Assembly: GCF_003324565.1 (NCBI RefSeq)
Contig: NZ_QOLA01000021.1
Span: forward strand, 62,001-126,000
From: Streptomyces sp. SDr-06
Lineage (GTDB): Bacteria; Actinomycetota; Actinomycetes; Streptomycetales; Streptomycetaceae
Length of the DNA stretch: 64,000 nt
Reading direction: 5' to 3'
Shown here: positions 60,286 through 64,000 of the stretch, piece after piece
Numbering within the stretch: position 1 is the first letter of the stretch
How the letters are laid out: every line of letters begins with the position of its first letter
Notes under the pieces: model-generated
The model's database searches: none
Told to the model about the DNA's origin: nothing
What the model saw: only the letters and a program-made list of their open reading frames with translations
Translations under genes and position numbers: made by a program

Positions 60286-60609
60286 GGCGATCCCCCTTCG
60301 TAGTGCCGCTTGCTCTCACCCAGGGGTACGGATCCGGCCGTCCGGACACTCAATTCCGGCCACGCATGCGCCGGTCGGGCCATCGGGTCGGCAGGGCGCC
60401 CCCTTCAACCCCTACTGGACGGGGTAGCCGTCCAGGGGTTCCGTCATCCCAGAGAGGTACGTGAGGTTGCTCCCGGGGGTTGACGCGCCGGGGCGGCCCT
60501 TTTGGTCAGATTGGAAGCACCACTCCTGACCAATTCGGGTGAGAATGGCGGCGCGGGGTGGAACTGAGCACGACGGACGGACGCCGCCGACCACGGAGGT
60601 AGGGCACAC
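60286..60609. other. Intergenic region with two inverted repeats
   Basis: This 324-bp gap separates divergent genes. It holds CTGGACGG/CCGTCCAG (60415-60422 and 60428-60435) and TTGGTCAG/CTGACCAA (60502-60509 and 60526-60533). Both lie upstream of the LolA-like gene and may be operators. GGAGG precedes that gene's start. I see no gene in the gap. Confidence 0.55.
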
Positions 60610-61836
60610 ATGGCACCGAACGACAGCGCACAGGCCACCGACGAGGCCAGGGACCTCGGCGCGGGCCGCCGCAAGGCGGCGCGCTATCTCGTCCCGGTCG
60701 GGGTGGCGGGGGTGGCGGCGGCGACCATCGGGCTGGTCCCGGCGCTCGCCGCATCCGGTGACCCCAGTCTGCCGACGATCAGCGCGCAGCAGCTCATCGA
60801 GAAGATGGCCGCGTCGGACACGCAGCAGCTCTCCGGCACGATGAAGATCACGACCGACCTGGGACTGCCCGGTCTGGGCAGCCTCGGCTCGCTCGCGCCG
60901 AAGGCCGGCGGCTCGGAGAAGTCCGCGTCCCCGGACGCGAAGCTCACCGAGCTCGCCTCGGGCACGCACACCCTGCGCGTCGCGGCCGACGGCCCCGACC
61001 GCCAGAAGGTGTCGATCCTGGAGGACGCGGCCGAGTACAGCCTGATCCACAACGGCACCGACGTCTGGGCGTACGACAGCGGCTCCAACCAGGCGTACCA
61101 CTCGCAGAAGTCCGCGGCCGACGCCGCCAAGGAGCACGGCGGTAAGGCCCCGGAGCAGGGCGTTCCGACCACGCCGAAGGCGCTGGCCGACCAGTTCCTC
61201 AAGAACATCGACCCGACCACCGCGGTGTCGGTCGACGGCACGGCCCAGGTGGCCGGCCGGGACGCCTACCAGCTCCTGATCAAGCCGAAGCAGTCCGGCT
61301 CGACGATCGGCTCGGTCCGCATAGCGGTGGACGCCAAGACCGGTGTGCCGCTGAAGTTCACGCTCGCGCCGAGCGGGGGCGGCAAGGCCGTGGTCGACGC
61401 GGGCTTCACCAAGGTCGACTTCTCGAAGCCGTCGGCGGACACCTTCACGTTCAGCCCGCCCAAGGGCGCGAAGGTCACCGAGGACGACGGCAAGAAGAAG
61501 CAGACGTTCAAGCCCGAGCAGAGCCTGCCGGGTGGTCTGGGCGGCTTCGGCGACGCCAAGAACGCGAAGAACTCCAAGGTGATCGGCAAGGGCTGGACCG
61601 CCATCGCCGAGCTCGACACCGGCGGCAAGGGCATGCCGAAGGCGGACAAGAGCAAGGGCGGCGCCGACGCCCAGAAGTTCCTGGACTCGCTCGGCGACAA
61701 GGTCACTGGGACGTTCGGCTCGGGCACGGTCTTCAAGACCCGCCTGGTCAACGCCCTGATCACGGACAACGGCAAGGTGTACGTGGGCGCGGTGACGAAG
61801 GACGCGCTGATCGACGCGGCCAACGCGGCCAGGTAG
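60610..61836 (+). CDS. LolA-like/DUF2092 secreted or membrane-anchored protein
   Basis: This 408-residue protein has an N-terminal membrane segment (YLVPVGVAGVAAATIGLVPA, about residues 26-45) after a basic stretch. An extracellular domain follows of the LolA/LppX-like beta-barrel type: ISAQQLIEKMAASDTQQLSG, VWAYDSGSNQAYHSQ, and AGRDAYQLLIKPKQ. Such domains bind lipids or sigma-factor-related ligands (some are MucB/RseB-like). The C-terminal third is Lys/Gly/Asp-rich and ends in a small conserved part. An acceptor or lipid-carrier role is possible. A GGAGG ribosome site precedes ATG 60610. Confidence 0.8.
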   Translation: MAPNDSAQATDEARDLGAGRRKAARYLVPVGVAGVAAATIGLVPALAASGDPSLPTISAQQLIEKMAASDTQQLSGTMKITTDLGLPGLGSLGSLAPKAGGSEKSASPDAKLTELASGTHTLRVAADGPDRQKVSILEDAAEYSLIHNGTDVWAYDSGSNQAYHSQKSAADAAKEHGGKAPEQGVPTTPKALADQFLKNIDPTTAVSVDGTAQVAGRDAYQLLIKPKQSGSTIGSVRIAVDAKTGVPLKFTLAPSGGGKAVVDAGFTKVDFSKPSADTFTFSPPKGAKVTEDDGKKKQTFKPEQSLPGGLGGFGDAKNAKNSKVIGKGWTAIAELDTGGKGMPKADKSKGGADAQKFLDSLGDKVTGTFGSGTVFKTRLVNALITDNGKVYVGAVTKDALIDAANAAR

Positions 61837-61860
61837 GGCCGGGCCCGGCTGTACGGCAAG

Positions 61861-61898
61861 GGGGCCGAGGAGGGGGCGCCCGTCCTCTCCTCGGCCCC
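61861..61898 (+). terminator. Hairpin between LolA-like and ABC genes
   Basis: GGGGCCGAGGAG (61861-61872) pairs perfectly with CTCCTCGGCCCC (61887-61898). It lies 24 bp after the LolA-like gene and before the ABC transporter genes. Confidence 0.75.
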
Positions 61899-61975
61899 GG
61901 CAGGCGAAGAGCGCCCTCTCCGGCAGGTGAGGAGCGAGGGCCGGGGGCACGCCTCCTGGTCCGGGAAGGGGCGGG

Positions 61976-62926
61976 GTGGGGAACAGTCCATCGGTCATCG
62001 AGACGCACGGCCTGAGCAAGCGGTACCGAGGCGGCCAACTGGCCGTGAACGGGCTGGATCTCACCGTCCCGCGCGGCAGCGTGTTCGGCTTCCTCGGCCC
62101 CAACGGCTCCGGCAAGACCACCACCATCCGCATGCTGATGGGCCTCATCGAGCCGTCCTCCGGCACCGCCAGCGTCCTCGGCAGCCCCATGCCGAAGGCC
62201 GTCCGCACCGTGCTCCCCAGGGTGGGCGCCCTCATCGAGGGCCCCGCCCTGTACGGCTTCCTGTCCGGCCGCGACAACCTGCTGCGGTACGACGCCGCCG
62301 ACCCCACCGCCGACCCGCGCACCCGCACCGCCCGGGTGGCGACCGCCCTGGACCGGGTGGGCCTCACGGCCGCCGCGGGCAAGAAGGCACGGGCGTACTC
62401 GCTGGGCATGAAGCAGCGCCTGGGCCTCGCGGCGGCGCTGCTCCAGCGCCGGGAGCTGCTCGTCCTGGACGAGCCGACCAATGGGCTCGACCCCCAGGGC
62501 ATGCGCGAAATCCGGGCGCTGATCAGGGAGTTGGCGAAGGACGGGACGACCGTCTTCCTCTCCTCGCACCTCCTCGACGAGATCGAGCAGGTCTGCACGC
62601 ACGCGGCGGTGATGAACCAGGGCCGCCTCGTCGTCCAGGGCGAGGTGGCCGAGCTCGCCGCCGGCGCGCGCGGTCGGCTCGCGGTCACCACCCCCGACAC
62701 CGGGGCGGCGGCCCGGCTCCTCAAGGAGCGGGGCATCGCCGATGTGACGGTGGTCGACGACGACCGCGTCACCGCTGAACTGCCGCCCGACGACGTGGAG
62801 TTGGCGGACCTCAACGCCGAGCTCGTGCGGGCCGGGGTCCGGGTGAGGGGCTTCGCGGCCGAGCGGGCCTCCCTGGAGGACGCGTTCGTCGCACTGACCG
62901 GGGAGGGCTTCGATGTCGCGGGCTGA
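61976..62926 (+). CDS. ABC transporter ATP-binding protein
   Basis: This 316-residue protein is an ABC ATPase of the DRA/CcmA exporter type. It has Walker A GPNGSGKTTT (41-50), signature YSLGMKQRLGLA near residue 140, Walker B LLVLDEPTNGLD, and the switch His in SSHLLDE. A C-terminal domain of about 90 residues after the ATPase is typical of ABC-2 exporters. GTG 61976 follows GGGAAGGGG. Its end overlaps the permease gene by 14 bases, so they form one transporter. The cargo is unknown. Confidence 0.92.
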   Translation: MGNSPSVIETHGLSKRYRGGQLAVNGLDLTVPRGSVFGFLGPNGSGKTTTIRMLMGLIEPSSGTASVLGSPMPKAVRTVLPRVGALIEGPALYGFLSGRDNLLRYDAADPTADPRTRTARVATALDRVGLTAAAGKKARAYSLGMKQRLGLAAALLQRRELLVLDEPTNGLDPQGMREIRALIRELAKDGTTVFLSSHLLDEIEQVCTHAAVMNQGRLVVQGEVAELAAGARGRLAVTTPDTGAAARLLKERGIADVTVVDDDRVTAELPPDDVELADLNAELVRAGVRVRGFAAERASLEDAFVALTGEGFDVAG

Positions 62927-63821
62927 GGCCGTGGACGTGACGGGACCGAACGCGCGGCCCGCGCCCGAGCGGAGGCCGGGCGTCCTGTGGTCGCTCGGGC
63001 TGTTCCGCTCCGAGCTGGTCACCGTGCTGCGCCGCTGGCGCACGCTCGCGCTGCTCGGGGTGCTCGCCGCCGTGCCCGTCCTCATCGGCATCGCGGTGAA
63101 GGCCGACACACGGGGCGGCGGGGGCGGCGGACGCGGCGGCGGCGCGGACGGCCCGGCTTTCGTCGCGCAGGTCACCAACAACGGGCTCTTCCTCGTCTTC
63201 GCGGCGCTGGCGGCCACGCTGCCGGTCTTCCTGCCGATGGCCGTCGGGGTGGTGGCGGGCGACGCGGTGGCGGGCGAGGCCAACTCCGGCACCCTGCGCT
63301 ATCTGCTCGTCGCCCCGGCGGGCCGCACCCGGCTGCTGCTCGCCAAGTACGCCTCGGTGCTCGCCTTCTGCCTGATCGCCACGCTCGCGGTGGCCGTCTC
63401 CGCACTCGCGGTCGGCGCGCTGCTCTTCCCGCTGGGCGAGGTCACCACGATCTCCGGCACGCGGATCTCCTTCGCGGACGGGCTGCTGCGAGCGGTCGCG
63501 ATCGCCGTGGTGGTGGCCGTCTCGCTGGCCGGGATGGCCGCGCTCGGCCTGTTCATCTCGACCCTGACCAACAGCGGGATCGCGGCGATGGCCTCGACCG
63601 TGGGGCTGCTGATCACGGTCCAGATCCTGGGCCAGATACCGCAGCTGCACGCGATCCAGCCCTACCTCTTCCCGCGCTACTGGCTGTCCTTCGCCGATGT
63701 GCTGCGCGAGCCCGTCTACTGGGACCAGCTGGTGAAGAACTTCGAGCTCCAGGCCCTGTACGTCGCGGTCTTCGGCTCGGCGGCGTGGGCCCGCTTCACG
63801 ACGAAGGACATCACGGCATGA
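62913..63821 (+). CDS. ABC-2 type transporter permease
   Basis: This 302-residue membrane protein is the partner of the ATPase. About six helices are visible, starting after residue 40 (LALLGVLAAVPVLIGIAVKA). The external Gly-rich stretch lies near residue 70, and ABC-2 motifs such as GEANSGTLRYLLVAPAGRTR and LFISTLTNSGIAAMASTVGL follow. ATG 62913 overlaps the ATPase gene by 14 bases. It ends before a hairpin. The exported substrate cannot be told; drug or lipid export is common in this family. Confidence 0.9.
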   Translation: MSRAEAVDVTGPNARPAPERRPGVLWSLGLFRSELVTVLRRWRTLALLGVLAAVPVLIGIAVKADTRGGGGGGRGGGADGPAFVAQVTNNGLFLVFAALAATLPVFLPMAVGVVAGDAVAGEANSGTLRYLLVAPAGRTRLLLAKYASVLAFCLIATLAVAVSALAVGALLFPLGEVTTISGTRISFADGLLRAVAIAVVVAVSLAGMAALGLFISTLTNSGIAAMASTVGLLITVQILGQIPQLHAIQPYLFPRYWLSFADVLREPVYWDQLVKNFELQALYVAVFGSAAWARFTTKDITA

Positions 63822-63859
63822 GGGCCGGGAACGGCGGATGACGTGTCCGGAACGGACCG

Positions 63860-63896
63860 GTCGTGCGAGCCGACCCCCGTGACGGCTCGACACGAC
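63860..63896 (+). terminator. Hairpin after the ABC permease gene
   Basis: GTCGTGCGAGCCG (63860-63872) pairs with CGGCTCGACACGAC (63883-63896) with one bulged base. Flanking GGAACG and CGTTCC may extend the stem. Confidence 0.55.
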
Positions 63897-63964
63897 ACGT
63901 TCCGTTTCCTGCGTCATTGTTGGAGCCGCGCGCTCGGCTGTCAATCCGGTTCCGGGCGTGCTCG

Positions 63965-63970
63965 TAGAGT
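63965..63970 (+). promoter_or_regulatory. Predicted -10 box of a leaderless promoter at the right edge
   Basis: TAGAGT ends 6 nt before ATG 63977, the same geometry as at mqnA and menG. Confidence 0.45.
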
Positions 63971-63976
63971 GAGGGC

Positions 63977-64000
63977 ATGATCACCTCGTCCGCATCGGCC
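63977..64000 (+). CDS. Start of a gene cut by the right edge
   Basis: ATG 63977 begins MITSSASA and runs off the window. The only support is the -10-like TAGAGT 6 nt upstream. The product cannot be identified from eight residues. Confidence 0.35.

Overview
The window is high-GC actinobacterial chromosome, almost certainly Streptomyces. Supporting this are strong G/C at codon third positions, many GTG starts, GTGA/ATGA stop-start overlaps, leaderless promoters, an Scr1-type HTH/DUF397/ATPase trio, a class E sortase (LAxTG) substrate, futalosine-type menaquinone genes and a 14-gene nuo operon. I see no prophage, insertion sequence, CRISPR array, tRNA, rRNA or biosynthetic gene cluster. The gene content and order look like core Streptomyces backbone with a few accessory insertions.

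Regions. (1) 1-6.3 kb: late menaquinone genes (UbiD-like decarboxylase, UbiA prenyltransferase, UbiX), a 41-codon basic protein, an Lrp/AsnC regulator, mqnE, a GNAT and a DUF4229 membrane protein. (2) 6.3-8 kb: a DAACS symporter behind a cysteine-rich leader peptide and a palindromic operator. (3) 8-19.2 kb: accessory stretch with dense GC-rich intergenic repeats, an S11 peptidase with a membrane partner, a broken lipoprotein gene, the Scr1/DUF397/ATPase trio, an ALF-repeat surface protein, a divergent DUF4188/MerR pair with two operators, and a secreted lipase/AraC/acyl-CoA ligase group. (4) 19.2-30.7 kb: cold-shock protein, mqnA, esterase lipoprotein, Ser/Thr kinase coupled to a prepilin-type peptidase, mqnC, a shrunken amidohydrolase-like protein, a GH18-like lipoprotein, menG, a GNAT, a geranylgeranyl-reductase-family flavoprotein (MenJ-like) and a PH-like membrane protein. 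(5) 30.8-48.5 kb: NlpC/P60 hydrolase, a 720-bp regulatory intergenic region with Crp-like and Rex-like sites, then nuoA-N. (6) 48.5-64 kb: repeats, recQ, fumarylacetoacetase, an ATP-grasp/flavoprotein pair, a peptide transporter/CocE-type hydrolase pair, long-chain polyprenyl synthase, two secreted proteins and an ABC-2 exporter.

How the genes fit together. The dominant theme is the respiratory quinone. MqnA, MqnE and MqnC make the early futalosine intermediates. The UbiD, UbiA and UbiX homologues carry out later decarboxylation and prenylation steps. The polyprenyl synthase supplies the side chain, MenG methylates the ring, and the reductase may saturate part of the tail. Complex I (NuoA-N) then reduces the finished menaquinone. 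MqnB and MqnD are not in the window. Several menaquinone genes carry a TANNNT-like -10 box 6-7 nt before the start codon, which predicts leaderless mRNAs.

The best candidates for new biology are: the leaderless Cys-rich leader peptide plus operator in front of the DAACS symporter; the barrel-less amidohydrolase beside mqnC; the ATP-grasp/flavoprotein pair; the twin operators between DUF4188 and MerR; a possible attenuator in the cold-shock gene leader; an island of unusual codons in nuoB; and a repeat family with an exact 57-bp period at two loci.
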